Assembly: GCF_001447355.1 (NCBI RefSeq)
Contig: NZ_JXBW01000023.1
Span: forward strand, 1 to 42,929
Length of the DNA stretch: 42,929 bases
Direction of reading: 5' to 3'
From: Alicyclobacillus tolerans
GTDB lineage: Bacteria; Bacillota; Bacilli; Alicyclobacillales; Alicyclobacillaceae
Shown here piece by piece: positions 1 through 8,731 of this stretch. The notes below the pieces were generated by a model. It saw nothing but the letters and a program-made list of their open reading frames with translations. It was not told where the DNA came from and did no database searches. Every line of letters begins with the position of its first letter. Positions within the stretch are counted from its first letter, which is position 1. The position numbers and the translations under genes were made by a program.

Positions 1-32
1 GAAGGTAGGTCGTTGCCAGGCAAGAGATATTT

Positions 33-115
33 GCGGGTGTGGCGGAATTGGCAGACGCACCAGATTTAGGTTCTGGCGGGAAACCGTGGGGGTTCGAGTC
101 CCTTCACCCGCACCA
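33..115 (+). tRNA. tRNA-Leu (anticodon UAG)
   Basis: The sequence folds as a class II tRNA. The acceptor stem is GCGGGTG (33-39) with CACCCGC (105-111), followed by discriminator A112 and an encoded CCA. The anticodon stem CCAGA/TCTGG holds loop TTTAGGT, giving anticodon TAG, which reads leucine CUN codons. A long variable arm fits tRNA-Leu. A rho-independent terminator follows 17 bases later. Confidence 0.95.
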
Positions 116-131
116 TACTATACTTAGTTAA

Positions 132-159
132 AGGGCTTGGGTATGCCGAGCTCTTTTTT
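132..159 (+). terminator. Rho-independent terminator after tRNA-Leu
   Basis: A 9-bp stem with two G-T pairs (132-140 with 146-154) and a 5-base loop is followed by a run of T (154-159). It separates tRNA-Leu from ccpA. Confidence 0.75.
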
Positions 160-321
160 GTGTTCTCTAAATCTGTCTGGTATATAAGGAGTGTCTCCTC
201 GAGTTAAGAAAGTGATGATTTGGTGAAGAATGAGGCTTTGCTGGCACGTTTTTGATTATAATAGGGATACACGTCCACGTTTGCTGTTTTGAGCGTCGTG
301 GAGCTCAACGGAGGTGGCAGA

Positions 322-1302
322 GTGCCCGTAACAATATATGATGTAGCAAGAGAAGCGAAAGTGTCGATGGCGACCGTGTCACGTGTGATTAACGGTACTG
401 CCGTTGTCAAAGAGGACAAAAAGAAGCGGGTCTTAGATGCCATAGCGAGACTGGGTTATCGTCCAAATGCTGTGGCTCGCGGATTGGCTAGCAAGCGTAC
501 TCGGACAATTGGCGTCATTGTACCTGACGTTTCGGCAGCTTTCGTCGCAGAGATGGTGCGCGGGATTGAGGACATTGCAAACATGTACGATTATCACATC
601 ATCCTTGTGAACTCCGACGCACAGGTGGATCGCGAAGTTAGTCTAATTGGAACCATGTGGGAGAAACAAGTCGATGGTATTATCTATATGACCAATGTAT
701 TAAGTTCCCGCGAAATTGACGCGTTTGAAGAAGCTCAAATCCCAGTTGTTTTGTGCGCAACAGAAGACCCGGAGCGCCGCATTCCATCTGTCAATATTGA
801 TAACTATAGGTCAGGCCGAGATGCTGTTCACTTTTTGCTCGAAAGGGGATGCAAAAAGATCGGGTTTATTACGACCGATGAAGGTGTTTCGGTCGTGGCG
901 GATCGCCGCTTGCAAGGCGCAGAAAATCGTATGCGAGATCATGAGTTACACGTGATACGTACGGGAAAAGGTCGTTACGAGGTTGCATTGCCCGTAATTC
1001 GGGCGTATTTTGAAGCGCATGACTTGGACGGTGTCGTTGCCGCTTCGGATGAGTTGGGGCTGGCGACCATTCATGCTGTACAAGACATGGGACGCCGTGT
1101 GCCGGAAGATGTGAAGGTCATCGCTTTCGATAATACAAGGTTGGCAGTGATGGTTCGTCCAGAAATGACTGTGATTGCACAGCCGATGTACGATTTTGGG
1201 GCTGTGTCGATGCGTCTGTTAACCAAACTGCTTCAGGACGAGCCCGTAGATAATTATACGGTAACCTTGTTACACAACATCGTGGAACGCGCTTCAACCT
1301 AA
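322..1302 (+). CDS. ccpA: Catabolite control protein A (LacI/GalR family)
   Basis: This is the global carbon-catabolite regulator of Firmicutes, which binds cre operators with HPr-Ser-P as corepressor. An N-terminal LacI-type helix-turn-helix (TIYDVAREAKVSMATVSRVI) is followed by the hinge segment YRPNAVARGLASKRT and a periplasmic-binding-protein-like core with the CcpA-typical stretches GIEDIANMY and IAFDNTRLAVMVRPE. I start it at GTG 322 because a strong Shine-Dalgarno GGAGGTGG lies at 310-317; a start at 289 in the same frame has none. The product is 326 residues, a normal CcpA length. A TATAAT at 257-262 may be its -10 box, but I see no good -35. It stands as its own unit between tRNA-Leu and pepV. 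Confidence 0.95.
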   Translation: MPVTIYDVAREAKVSMATVSRVINGTAVVKEDKKKRVLDAIARLGYRPNAVARGLASKRTRTIGVIVPDVSAAFVAEMVRGIEDIANMYDYHIILVNSDAQVDREVSLIGTMWEKQVDGIIYMTNVLSSREIDAFEEAQIPVVLCATEDPERRIPSVNIDNYRSGRDAVHFLLERGCKKIGFITTDEGVSVVADRRLQGAENRMRDHELHVIRTGKGRYEVALPVIRAYFEAHDLDGVVAASDELGLATIHAVQDMGRRVPEDVKVIAFDNTRLAVMVRPEMTVIAQPMYDFGAVSMRLLTKLLQDEPVDNYTVTLLHNIVERAST

Positions 1303-1348
1303 ATAAGGTGTTGTGTGATCTGGTGAATTCAATTGAGGGAATGGTCTT

Positions 1349-2728
1349 GTGATCGGCAACTTTGTAACACAGCACGAACCGGAGATCATTGCATCGTTTC
1401 AGCGGCTTTTGGCGATTGAGAGCGTCAAGTCGCATCCTGTCCCCGGGGGTCCATTTGGAGCGGGTCCTGCTGAGGCATTGTCCTACGTGTTGCAATTGGC
1501 TGAAAATCGGCATTTGACTACAAAAAATGTAAATGGATACGCAGGACATGTCGAATATGGCACCGGGGATGAATACATAGCTGTTTTAGCGCATCTGGAT
1601 GTGGTTCCTGCCGGCGAAGGCTGGACATATCCGCCTTTTGGCGGCGTCATTGACCAGGGGCGTATTTACGGGCGGGGAGCTATTGACGATAAAGGTCCGG
1701 CCATGAGTGCGCTTTGGGCATTATTCGCGCTCCAAGAAGCAGGATTCGTACCGAGGCGCAAAATACGTCTCATTTTCGGGCTCGATGAGGAGTCGGATTG
1801 GCAATGTGTCGAACATTATTTTCGGTATGAGTCAAAGCCGATTGGCGGTTTCACGCCAGACGCCCAGTTTCCTTTGATATATGCCGAAAAAGGTATGGCG
1901 ACTTTGTGTATTGAAGTTCCGGCCGAAGCAGATTCATTGGCTGCCCAGATCCAAGTGTTCTCCGGAGGCACGCGATATAACATGGTCCCTAAGGTGGCTC
2001 GTGCAACTGTTGATTGTCACTCGGAGACCGCAGCGCGTGAACTCTTGATCAAGTTCCGCAAGGTAGCAAAGGACTTACAGGTCTCCCTGCACTCGGAAGT
2101 ACGCAGCTGTTTCGTCGACTTGACTGTCGAGGGAAGGTCTGCTCACGCCTCCAGACCCGAAGCTGGGATTAATGCAATCGTTCAACTTGCTCAACTATTG
2201 GGAACGGCGACCGTTTCTAACTGCTCGATGTGGAGAAGTATTGGATCCTGGGATTACTTCGGAAGGGCTTTAGGAATCGATCACGACGATGGCGAAACAG
2301 GTCCTCTAACCATGAACGTCGGTACTGGTGAATTACGAGATGGGGTGTATCGATTTCATCTCAACCTTCGTTATCCTGCCGATCAATCGATTGATGAACT
2401 ACTGACGTCGATGGCCAATTATTTGCCTGACCGGTGGCGGATAACGTTAGTCGAACACATGGATCCTCTGCGGGTCGATCCAAATTCCACGCTCGTGCAG
2501 ACACTCATGGATGTATACAAGCAGTTTTTTAAAGAGGACATTCCGCCCCTGACGACAGGAGGCGTGACCTACGCGCGCGCTATTCCAAATGCGGTGGCTT
2601 TTGGTGCGCGGTTTCCGGAAAAACCAAGCTTGGCACACCAGGCTGACGAGTATTGGGAAATTGACGACTTTTTCAGAACGATTGAAATCTATGCAGAAGC
2701 CATGACACGGCTCGCAAATGCGTTATAA
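1349..2728 (+). CDS. pepV: PepV-type dipeptidase, M20 metallopeptidase
   Basis: A 459-residue M20A zinc peptidase. Likely metal ligands and catalytic residues are visible: H82-x-D84 in HLDVVPAGEGW, D113/D114 in GRGAIDDKGP, E147/E148 in LDEESDW, and a late His in KPSLAHQADE. A lid domain sits between the two halves of the catalytic domain. The family hydrolyses dipeptides with an N-terminal D- or L-residue in the cytoplasm and takes part in peptide nutrition. The GTG start at 1349 has GAGGGA eight bases upstream. It lies 46 bases after ccpA and may be cotranscribed with it. The exact substrate cannot be told from sequence; related M20 enzymes include carnosinase-like and Xaa-His dipeptidases. 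Confidence 0.88.
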   Translation: MIGNFVTQHEPEIIASFQRLLAIESVKSHPVPGGPFGAGPAEALSYVLQLAENRHLTTKNVNGYAGHVEYGTGDEYIAVLAHLDVVPAGEGWTYPPFGGVIDQGRIYGRGAIDDKGPAMSALWALFALQEAGFVPRRKIRLIFGLDEESDWQCVEHYFRYESKPIGGFTPDAQFPLIYAEKGMATLCIEVPAEADSLAAQIQVFSGGTRYNMVPKVARATVDCHSETAARELLIKFRKVAKDLQVSLHSEVRSCFVDLTVEGRSAHASRPEAGINAIVQLAQLLGTATVSNCSMWRSIGSWDYFGRALGIDHDDGETGPLTMNVGTGELRDGVYRFHLNLRYPADQSIDELLTSMANYLPDRWRITLVEHMDPLRVDPNSTLVQTLMDVYKQFFKEDIPPLTTGGVTYARAIPNAVAFGARFPEKPSLAHQADEYWEIDDFFRTIEIYAEAMTRLANAL

Positions 2729-2729
2729 T
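2702..2729 (+). promoter_or_regulatory. Probable sigma-A promoter for mecA
   Basis: A -35 box ATGACA (2702-2707, 5 of 6) and a perfect -10 box TATAAT (2724-2729) are separated by 16 bases. They lie at the very end of pepV, about 57 bases before mecA. Confidence 0.5.
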
Positions 2730-2785
2730 ATACAGTACACGTCGTTACCCCAACACCACCATCGCAACAAAGGAGGGAACGCCGA

Positions 2786-3406
2786 ATGAGAGTGGAACGG
2801 ATTGCCCGAGATAAAGTACGCATCTTCATCAGTTACGATGACCTTGAAGAGCGAGGTATTGATCGCGACGAGATCTGGCACAACGGGAAAAAAGTCCAGG
2901 ATCTGTTTTGGGATATGATGGAGACGGCATATATGGAAGTCGGTTTTGAAATTGCCGGCCCCATTTCCGTTGAGGCGTTCACGATGCCAACTGAAGGCGT
3001 GGTGGTCATTGTCACTCGTATCCCGAGCATTCCGGGGGCGACTTCGGATGAAAGCGATATTGAAGACGACGATGAAAATGCGACGACTTTATTTAGCCGC
3101 GAGCCTGGATTTCAATCCCGAGCGGATTCATATATGGTCTTTTCGTTCAACGATTTTGATGATCTCGTTTCGGTGTGTCATACTTTATTACCTTACCAGA
3201 TCAATACATCGTTGTTTTACTATAAAGACCGCTATGAGCTTTTAATTGCTGATGCATTGGATTCGGAGCGCTGGCAGTTGATTGCTTCCATCTTGTCCGA
3301 GTATGGAAGTGTAAGCAGCTCAACGGAAGCCGTGTTGAAGGAATATGGCAAGACCGTGATCGAGGAAAATGCCATTGAAGCAATCGTTCAACGTTTTCCA
3401 CTCTAA
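2786..3406 (+). CDS. mecA: Adaptor protein MecA
   Basis: MecA delivers substrates such as ComK to the ClpCP protease and is needed to assemble active ClpC. The N-terminal domain has the family pattern MRVERIARDKVRIFISYDDL with EERGIDRDEIWHN, followed by an acidic linker (around residues 90-105, rich in D and E) and the C-terminal ClpC-binding domain ending in EAIVQRFPL. At 206 residues it is close to the usual 218. AAGGAGGG precedes the ATG at good spacing. It has its own promoter candidate inside the end of pepV and a strong terminator after it, so it is probably monocistronic. Confidence 0.93.
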   Translation: MRVERIARDKVRIFISYDDLEERGIDRDEIWHNGKKVQDLFWDMMETAYMEVGFEIAGPISVEAFTMPTEGVVVIVTRIPSIPGATSDESDIEDDDENATTLFSREPGFQSRADSYMVFSFNDFDDLVSVCHTLLPYQINTSLFYYKDRYELLIADALDSERWQLIASILSEYGSVSSSTEAVLKEYGKTVIEENAIEAIVQRFPL

Positions 3407-3416
3407 ATGACGTGAA

Positions 3417-3452
3417 AGAGTAACTAGACCATTGTCTAGTTACTCTGTTTTT
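3417..3452 (+). terminator. Rho-independent terminator after mecA
   Basis: A perfect 13-bp stem (3417-3429 with 3434-3446) with a 4-base loop is followed by GTTTTTG. Confidence 0.9.
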
Positions 3453-3532
3453 GTGTTCTTTTATGATCGTGGGTACGGGTGTATACTAGGGCTGTCCTAA
3501 CGTATTGATTTTCGCAAAGGTGGTTAGTGTTT

Positions 3533-4816
3533 GTGACACAGTCAGAATCCGCTTCGTTTGAGGACAAGCGCACCGACGGTACATATATACTTGAGGATAC
3601 ACAGAGTATCATCGAGCAGGCTCTTCAGGTTCTGGGCTATGGCCGTGAGGTGTATGATCTACTCAAATTACCGCTCCGTGTTTTGACGGTGCGGTTCCCG
3701 GTTAAGATGGACGATGGGACCGTGAAGGTCTTTACTGGGTATCGAGCTCAACACAACGATTCGGTTGGGCCTACGAAGGGCGGCATTCGACTGCACCCAG
3801 ATCTCTCTCAGGCGGAAATTGAAGCTTCGGCGATATGGATGTCCATCCGCTGTGGCATTGCAGACTTACCTTTTGGCGGTGGTAAAGGTGGCATTGTATG
3901 CGATCCGCGCGACATGTCGTTCGCGGAGATCGAGCGTGTCAGCCGGGCGTATGTCCGAGCTATCAGCCAAATCGTCGGTCCAGCAAAGGACATCCCGGCT
4001 CCCGATGTGTTTAGCAACTCTCAGAATATAGCTTGGATGTTTGACGAATATTCTCACTTGCGGGAGTCTGACAGCCCTGGATTTATTACGGGAAAGCCAG
4101 TTATATTAGGCGGCACACGTGGGCGCGATGGCGCTGCGGCTCGAGGAGTCGCCATCACCATTGAAGAATCAGCTAAACATCGCGATATACGGTTAGAAGG
4201 AGCTCGCGTCATTGTCCAAGGATTCGGCGGCATCGGTAGCTATATTGCTAAGTATTTGCACGATCGCGGTGCGAAAGTCGTTGGCGTTGCGGACGCATAT
4301 GGTGCGCTGTACCGCGAAGACGGGCTCGACGTCGACGAACTGTTAGAGCGCAGAGATTCCTTTGGCACGGTAACACGGTTGTATCGAAATATATTGTCGA
4401 ACAAAGAACTCTTGGAAATGCCTTGTGACATCTTAATTCCAGCGGCTACAGGGAGCCAAATCACAGAAGAGAACGCCAGTCGCATTCAGGCTTCGATTAT
4501 TGTCGAAGCGACCAACGCGCCGACCACTCATGATGCACTCGACATCCTAACTGAGCGCGAAATTCTGGTTGTTCCGGATGTTGTATCGTTTTCGGGGGAT
4601 GTTATTGTGTCGTACTTCGAGTGGGTGCAGAATAGTCAAGGATATTACTGGGAGGAGCCCGAGGTACATTCGAGGCTCGATTCGCGCGTGCGAACAAGTT
4701 TTCACCGCGTATATCAAACTGCGGTTAAATATCAAGTCAATATGCGACTGGCTGCTTACATTGTTGGGGTGCAACGTCTGGCAGAGGCCAGCCGCTGGCG
4801 TGGTTGGATTTCCTAA
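3533..4816 (+). CDS. gudB: NAD(P)-dependent glutamate dehydrogenase (GudB/RocG type)
   Basis: The Glu/Leu/Phe/Val dehydrogenase family interconverts glutamate with 2-oxoglutarate and ammonia. Visible motifs are the substrate-binding GPTKGGIRLHP, the catalytic-lysine region LPFGGGKGGI, the catalytic aspartate in PAPDVFS, and a Rossmann nucleotide-binding motif GFGGIG. I prefer GTG 3533, which lies nine bases after AAAGGTGG (3517-3523); GTG 3527 in the same frame is too close to that site. The product is about 427 residues, typical of the hexameric enzymes. It is flanked by a terminator upstream and a small Cys-rich gene 45 bases downstream. Whether it is biosynthetic or catabolic cannot be decided here; gudB is the closest label. 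Confidence 0.88.
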   Translation: MTQSESASFEDKRTDGTYILEDTQSIIEQALQVLGYGREVYDLLKLPLRVLTVRFPVKMDDGTVKVFTGYRAQHNDSVGPTKGGIRLHPDLSQAEIEASAIWMSIRCGIADLPFGGGKGGIVCDPRDMSFAEIERVSRAYVRAISQIVGPAKDIPAPDVFSNSQNIAWMFDEYSHLRESDSPGFITGKPVILGGTRGRDGAAARGVAITIEESAKHRDIRLEGARVIVQGFGGIGSYIAKYLHDRGAKVVGVADAYGALYREDGLDVDELLERRDSFGTVTRLYRNILSNKELLEMPCDILIPAATGSQITEENASRIQASIIVEATNAPTTHDALDILTEREILVVPDVVSFSGDVIVSYFEWVQNSQGYYWEEPEVHSRLDSRVRTSFHRVYQTAVKYQVNMRLAAYIVGVQRLAEASRWRGWIS

Positions 4817-4861
4817 CCACCACCAGATAGATAGACTGTTGTTTGTCGAGGAGGAACGACG

Positions 4862-5062
4862 ATGGGATCTGAAACGTTTATGGCGGTTCCGGAGCCTGTG
4901 GCGCCGGCCATTCATCGAATAAAGGTACACATTCGTTGCCGCGTGTGCGGTGAGACCTTTATTTTGCGCGGAGTGCGCGATGGAAAAGGTCATATTGAGA
5001 CGGGGTTCAAGCGTTGCCTTTGCGATAACGATCGCGATTTTGATATCGAACCATTGTCATAA
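4862..5062 (+). CDS. Small Cys-rich protein, probable metal site
   Basis: The 66-residue product has CRVC (about 26-29) and CLC (about 52-54), which could form a four-cysteine metal site or ribbon. I do not recognise a named family. A strong GAGGAGG precedes the ATG and a very strong terminator follows, so it is probably a real gene cotranscribed with the glutamate dehydrogenase 45 bases upstream. A regulatory or chaperone role would be a guess. Confidence 0.7.
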   Translation: MGSETFMAVPEPVAPAIHRIKVHIRCRVCGETFILRGVRDGKGHIETGFKRCLCDNDRDFDIEPLS

Positions 5063-5083
5063 GAAAGTGTTATTTTCGTTGTG

Positions 5084-5117
5084 TATGCCCGGGCTGGAAG
5101 CCCGGGCATATTTTTTT
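5084..5117 (+). terminator. Rho-independent terminator
   Basis: A perfect 12-bp GC-rich stem (5084-5095 with 5099-5110) closes a 3-base loop and is followed by seven T. It ends the gudB unit ahead of sleB. Confidence 0.93.
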
Positions 5118-5174
5118 CGCGCGATGGGACACTAGACGTGCATTTGGATTCTCGATAGGAAAGGGGAACGTCTG

Positions 5175-6020
5175 GTGCGAAGCGGATTTCGCTCTGTGAA
5201 CTTGGGTAAATGGATTGCCTTTACGGTCCTGACGTGTGCCTTGACCATAACATCCCTGCCTTCGCAGGTTAAGGCGTTCACTGCTCGCAATTTGATTTAT
5301 GGCAGCGAGGGTTACGACGTCAATGAGTTACAAGGGCGGCTGCATTTGCTTGGGTACTACTGGGGAAAGAACGACGGCATTTTCGGGTGGAAAACATACT
5401 GGGCAGTTCGTACGTTTCAGTACAATTTTGGGTTGCCTGTCACAGGAGATGTAGATATGGCAACCAAGCAGGCGCTCGTCAAAGCTACGCCAAATTGGAA
5501 TTATCACATGGACTCCAATGGTGGACCCAACATGGACTCCAATGGTGGAACCAACATGGACTCCAATGGTGGAACCAACTCGGGGAGCAACGCAGGTGGG
5601 GCAAGCGGGCTATCTCCCGCAACTGTAGTGGCCGGTGATGGGTTTTCTCACGGTTCGGCTGGTTTAAGTGCAAGCGATTTAAACCTTATGGCCCATGTCG
5701 TTTATGGTGAGGCCAGGGGTGAGCCGTTTGAAGGTCAAGTCGCTATTGCAGCCGTGATTTTAAACCGTCTGCACGATCCGAAGTTTCCCAAAACCATTCC
5801 CGCCATTGTCTATGCACCTGGGGCTTTTGATTGTGTAAATGACGGTCAAATCAACCTTCAGCCAAATGCAGAAGCTCGACGGGCTGTGGCAGATGCTGTC
5901 GCAGGATGGGATCCCACACATGGGGCGTTGTTTTATTTTAATCCAGCAAAAACAAACAACGCATGGATGTGGGCGCGCCCTGAAATTATGACAATTGGAC
6001 ACCATATATTCACGGACTGA
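5175..6020 (+). CDS. sleB: Spore cortex-lytic enzyme SleB
   Basis: SleB is a lytic transglycosylase stored in the dormant spore that degrades muramic-delta-lactam cortex during germination. The 281-residue protein has an N-terminal signal peptide (hydrophobic about 12-34), a PG_binding_1 domain (about 43-98), a low-complexity Asn/Gly/Ser linker containing three MDSNGG(P/T)N repeats, and a C-terminal SleB/CwlJ hydrolase domain with the catalytic glutamate region VVYGEARGE and AAVILNRL. GTG 5175 is eight bases after AAAGGGGAA. ypeB starts 25 bases downstream, the usual partner arrangement. Such genes are normally forespore-expressed (sigma-G); I could not pick out a clear promoter. Confidence 0.95.
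   Translation: MRSGFRSVNLGKWIAFTVLTCALTITSLPSQVKAFTARNLIYGSEGYDVNELQGRLHLLGYYWGKNDGIFGWKTYWAVRTFQYNFGLPVTGDVDMATKQALVKATPNWNYHMDSNGGPNMDSNGGTNMDSNGGTNSGSNAGGASGLSPATVVAGDGFSHGSAGLSASDLNLMAHVVYGEARGEPFEGQVAIAAVILNRLHDPKFPKTIPAIVYAPGAFDCVNDGQINLQPNAEARRAVADAVAGWDPTHGALFYFNPAKTNNAWMWARPEIMTIGHHIFTD
5508..5579 (+). repeat. Three 24-bp tandem repeats inside sleB
   Basis: Units at 5508-5531, 5532-5555 and 5556-5579 differ at one position. Each encodes MDSNGG(P/T)N. The array stays in frame and lengthens the linker between the peptidoglycan-binding and catalytic domains. Confidence 0.95.
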
Positions 6021-6045
6021 AATCGGGCTGATTGGGGGAATCGAT

Positions 6046-7326
6046 GTGAGACGGGCCATTTGGTGGATGACCACCGCTTTGGCGGTTGTCGCGGTGGGAG
6101 GTTCTGCTTACGCATGGGGACGTCAGCAACAGTTGAACGGACAGGCGATGGCGGCGATGGTCAATGCTCAATATGATGGAGCACTGCATAATGCATTAGC
6201 CGACATGGAATCGTTGCGAGGTGCCTTGGCAAGTGCCATGTTGGTTGCCGATCCGGTATCGTTTGACCGTCATTTAAGCGATGTGGCGAAATTCGCGTAC
6301 GCTGGGGAAAACGATTTAAGTCGCTTACCCAGCAATATTTCTGCGGATCACAATATGAACGAATTCTTACACACGGTCGATAGCCAAGTCGAGCATTGGA
6401 TGATTTCGAATCAAAATCCGGGTGCAGCATCTGTTCAACAGGCCTTGACGTCATACTATAATCGTGCCGGCAACGTCATCAGTGGACTGGAGCGGATCGT
6501 CAACGAGCCCCGTACAACAACGCCGTTTTGGACGGATGGTCGTCAATTGGCCCCGGCGGCCCGTGACGGTTTGGCACGCCTTGAACAATCTCTCGGTACT
6601 ATGGTGTCCGATGCATCCACCCATTCCTCCGCGGTGAGCGGAAAATCAAAAGTTGCTTCGCCAATCTTGGTGCAATCGACAGACGCGATCAAACGAGTTG
6701 GGGCTGCCGCGGGTGTGGACAAGACGACGGAATGGAAAGCACAACTGCACACAGTTGGTGAAAATGCGCCCTATTATGTGGTTTCTGGTGACACCAAACG
6801 CGGCTCCGTGCGTGCCGAAGTATCAGCGACGACCGGGAAATTAATCAGTTATCATCTCACGCGACCGATAGGGGTGGCGAAGTACGACTTTGCCCAGGCT
6901 GCAACTGACGCACAGGCATGGCTTGCGCACCAGGGATACCATCAGGTCGTCCGTGCGGACGCAGGTAACACAGACGGCATTGCACGGTTCGCCTACCAAC
7001 CGGTGATCAGTGGTTTACCTGTGCTTGATTCATCGTTTAATGTCGTCGTGGCCCTCGACAACGGACAAGTCATAGGCTTTTACGAACAAGGTAAGCTACC
7101 TCCAACAAGTTTGCCAAAAGTGACTAAAGCATTGCCGGCAAACGCCCTGCGTGCCAAATTAGGGCCTAAGTTTCACACGCAATCGGAACGAAAAGTGATT
7201 GTCGAGAATCCAAATGGAAATTGGGTTCAGGCGATGGCCTATGAAGGCGTCTTGGGAGATGAGCCATATCGGGTTATTATCGATCTGCAAACTGGGCATG
7301 AACTCAGAGTGGATCGATTGGGTTAA
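6046..7326 (+). CDS. ypeB: Germination protein YpeB
   Basis: YpeB is needed to localise and stabilise SleB in the spore. The 426-residue product has an N-terminal membrane segment (AIWWMTTALAVVAVGGSAYAW, about residues 4-24), an alpha-helical N domain, and C-terminal PepSY-like repeats (from about residue 230, with DTKRGSVRAEVSATTGK and RVIIDLQTGHEL). GTG 6046 follows GGGGGA (6034-6039). A longer reading from 5995 would overlap sleB and lacks a ribosome site. It directly follows sleB. Confidence 0.92.
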   Translation: MRRAIWWMTTALAVVAVGGSAYAWGRQQQLNGQAMAAMVNAQYDGALHNALADMESLRGALASAMLVADPVSFDRHLSDVAKFAYAGENDLSRLPSNISADHNMNEFLHTVDSQVEHWMISNQNPGAASVQQALTSYYNRAGNVISGLERIVNEPRTTTPFWTDGRQLAPAARDGLARLEQSLGTMVSDASTHSSAVSGKSKVASPILVQSTDAIKRVGAAAGVDKTTEWKAQLHTVGENAPYYVVSGDTKRGSVRAEVSATTGKLISYHLTRPIGVAKYDFAQAATDAQAWLAHQGYHQVVRADAGNTDGIARFAYQPVISGLPVLDSSFNVVVALDNGQVIGFYEQGKLPPTSLPKVTKALPANALRAKLGPKFHTQSERKVIVENPNGNWVQAMAYEGVLGDEPYRVIIDLQTGHELRVDRLG

Positions 7327-7407
7327 ACAGTTTTGCGAACCAGAAACATCCCCGCAAAGTTACTTCTGCTGTGTATAATAGGGCAGAGATAATAGAGGGG
7401 GATTTGC

Positions 7408-8049
7408 ATGGCGATCTCACCAAGTATAGGCGGCGGCGTTCGTATTCGTACCAACAGTCAGGATTCTAAATACTATAAATCACGTGTTGCTGATGTCGAC
7501 GAGCAGTGCTTGTATGTCGATGTACCGGTCGACCCAATTACAGGCAAGGAATTCGAGGTCCACGTCAATGAATCAGTGGTTGTGGAATATACAATATCGG
7601 AGACCGAGGTGTACCGATATACCGCACACATACAGGGGTTATCGTACATCCCGACACCTGCCATTCGCCTGGATCACCCGGCTCACGCAACTGATCTCGA
7701 ACGCATCCAAAGGCGTGAATTCTTTCGTATTTCGCTTGACGTTCCCGTTACGGTTGCGTGCGAGCGGCTGGGCAAGGAAGTGACTTTGCAATCCATCGAT
7801 ATCAGCGGCGGTGGCATTGCTGTCATGGCGAAGTCTGTCATTGACTTAAGGGTCAATGATACAGTGGGAATTTCTGTGGTTCTTCCGTATATCCAATACA
7901 ACTTGCGCACAACTTGTCAAGTTGTCCGCATCCAAACTGAGGCAAATGGCATGATGACTTTGTCCATGCGGTTTATTGATATTTCGGAACGAGAGCGCGA
8001 TCAAGTCATACGATATACATTTATGCGCCAGCGCGCATTGCGCCGCTGA
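7408..8049 (+). CDS. ypfA: PilZ-domain c-di-GMP receptor, YpfA/MotI-like
   Basis: The 213-residue protein has an N-terminal YcgR-like beta barrel (about 1-92) and a C-terminal PilZ domain. The c-di-GMP-binding motif RRxxFR is present at about 100-107 (QRREFFRI) and the partner motif DISGGG at about 131. In Bacillus subtilis the equivalent gene, next to the cmk region, encodes a c-di-GMP-dependent flagellar clutch. GAGGGGG precedes the ATG. A TATAAT at 7374-7379 is a plausible -10 box without a clear -35. It heads the group leading to cmk, plsC and the S1 protein. Confidence 0.88.
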   Translation: MAISPSIGGGVRIRTNSQDSKYYKSRVADVDEQCLYVDVPVDPITGKEFEVHVNESVVVEYTISETEVYRYTAHIQGLSYIPTPAIRLDHPAHATDLERIQRREFFRISLDVPVTVACERLGKEVTLQSIDISGGGIAVMAKSVIDLRVNDTVGISVVLPYIQYNLRTTCQVVRIQTEANGMMTLSMRFIDISERERDQVIRYTFMRQRALRR

Positions 8050-8101
8050 ACGCGTGCATACGCTGCACGAATGTGCATAGGTTAGCCATGGAGGGATGTC
8101 C

Positions 8102-8581
8102 ATGGCAAATAAACGGTCTGATCGACCTTTTATGCAGTGGTTTGACGACTTATTGATACCTGTAACAATGGGTGTCTTGTCTGTGCTTGTCCTTGTGCAG
8201 GTCGTAGGCATGGCGCCATCTATGCGCAAGGCAATGGATCGCATGGAAGGTCGCTTTGTCAGCGCGACGGTCGCGGAACCAGCTTCGGTGCGATCTGCTT
8301 CCGGCTCCATCGTGTTGACAGCCAGTTCTGTCGCAGATGCTTCGCACGTCGTTGTCTTTCGCAATGGGGTTTCTCTCGGTACATTCACTACCAACCAAAT
8401 GGATATCTTGGTGCATGAAGGCGACCACATCACGTTTCGCGATGAGACCCCCAATGGTCCACAAGTGTTCATTTACGTCACGGATCAAGCGCCTAATTTG
8501 CTTTTGCCAGCGACTGGTGAAACTGTCGAATTAGGAAGTGGAACAGCAACAGCAGATCTTGATCAGGTCTCGTTCATGTGA
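8102..8581 (+). CDS. Single-span membrane protein of unknown function
   Basis: A 159-residue product with one strong transmembrane segment near the N-terminus (about residues 17-38), then an extracytoplasmic region of mostly beta character (FRNGVSLGTFTTNQMDILVHEGD). I chose ATG 8102 because GGAGGG (8090-8095) touches the other candidate at 8096 but is well spaced from 8102. It lies between a PilZ protein and cmk. I do not recognise the family. The small beta-domain could be a ligand- or envelope-binding module, which is a guess. Confidence 0.75.
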   Translation: MANKRSDRPFMQWFDDLLIPVTMGVLSVLVLVQVVGMAPSMRKAMDRMEGRFVSATVAEPASVRSASGSIVLTASSVADASHVVVFRNGVSLGTFTTNQMDILVHEGDHITFRDETPNGPQVFIYVTDQAPNLLLPATGETVELGSGTATADLDQVSFM

Positions 8582-8731
8582 TGGAGAAGTCTGTTTCGTT
8601 GAATGGGAAACGGTTCGTATGATACCATCAAGCCAACAGATGTCCTGCATAGAAGGGCACGATTGCCCCGTTGCGCTATGCGCCCTGCGAACGTGGGACA
8701 AACTGCGATGAACAGAAGGGAGGGCGGCTCT

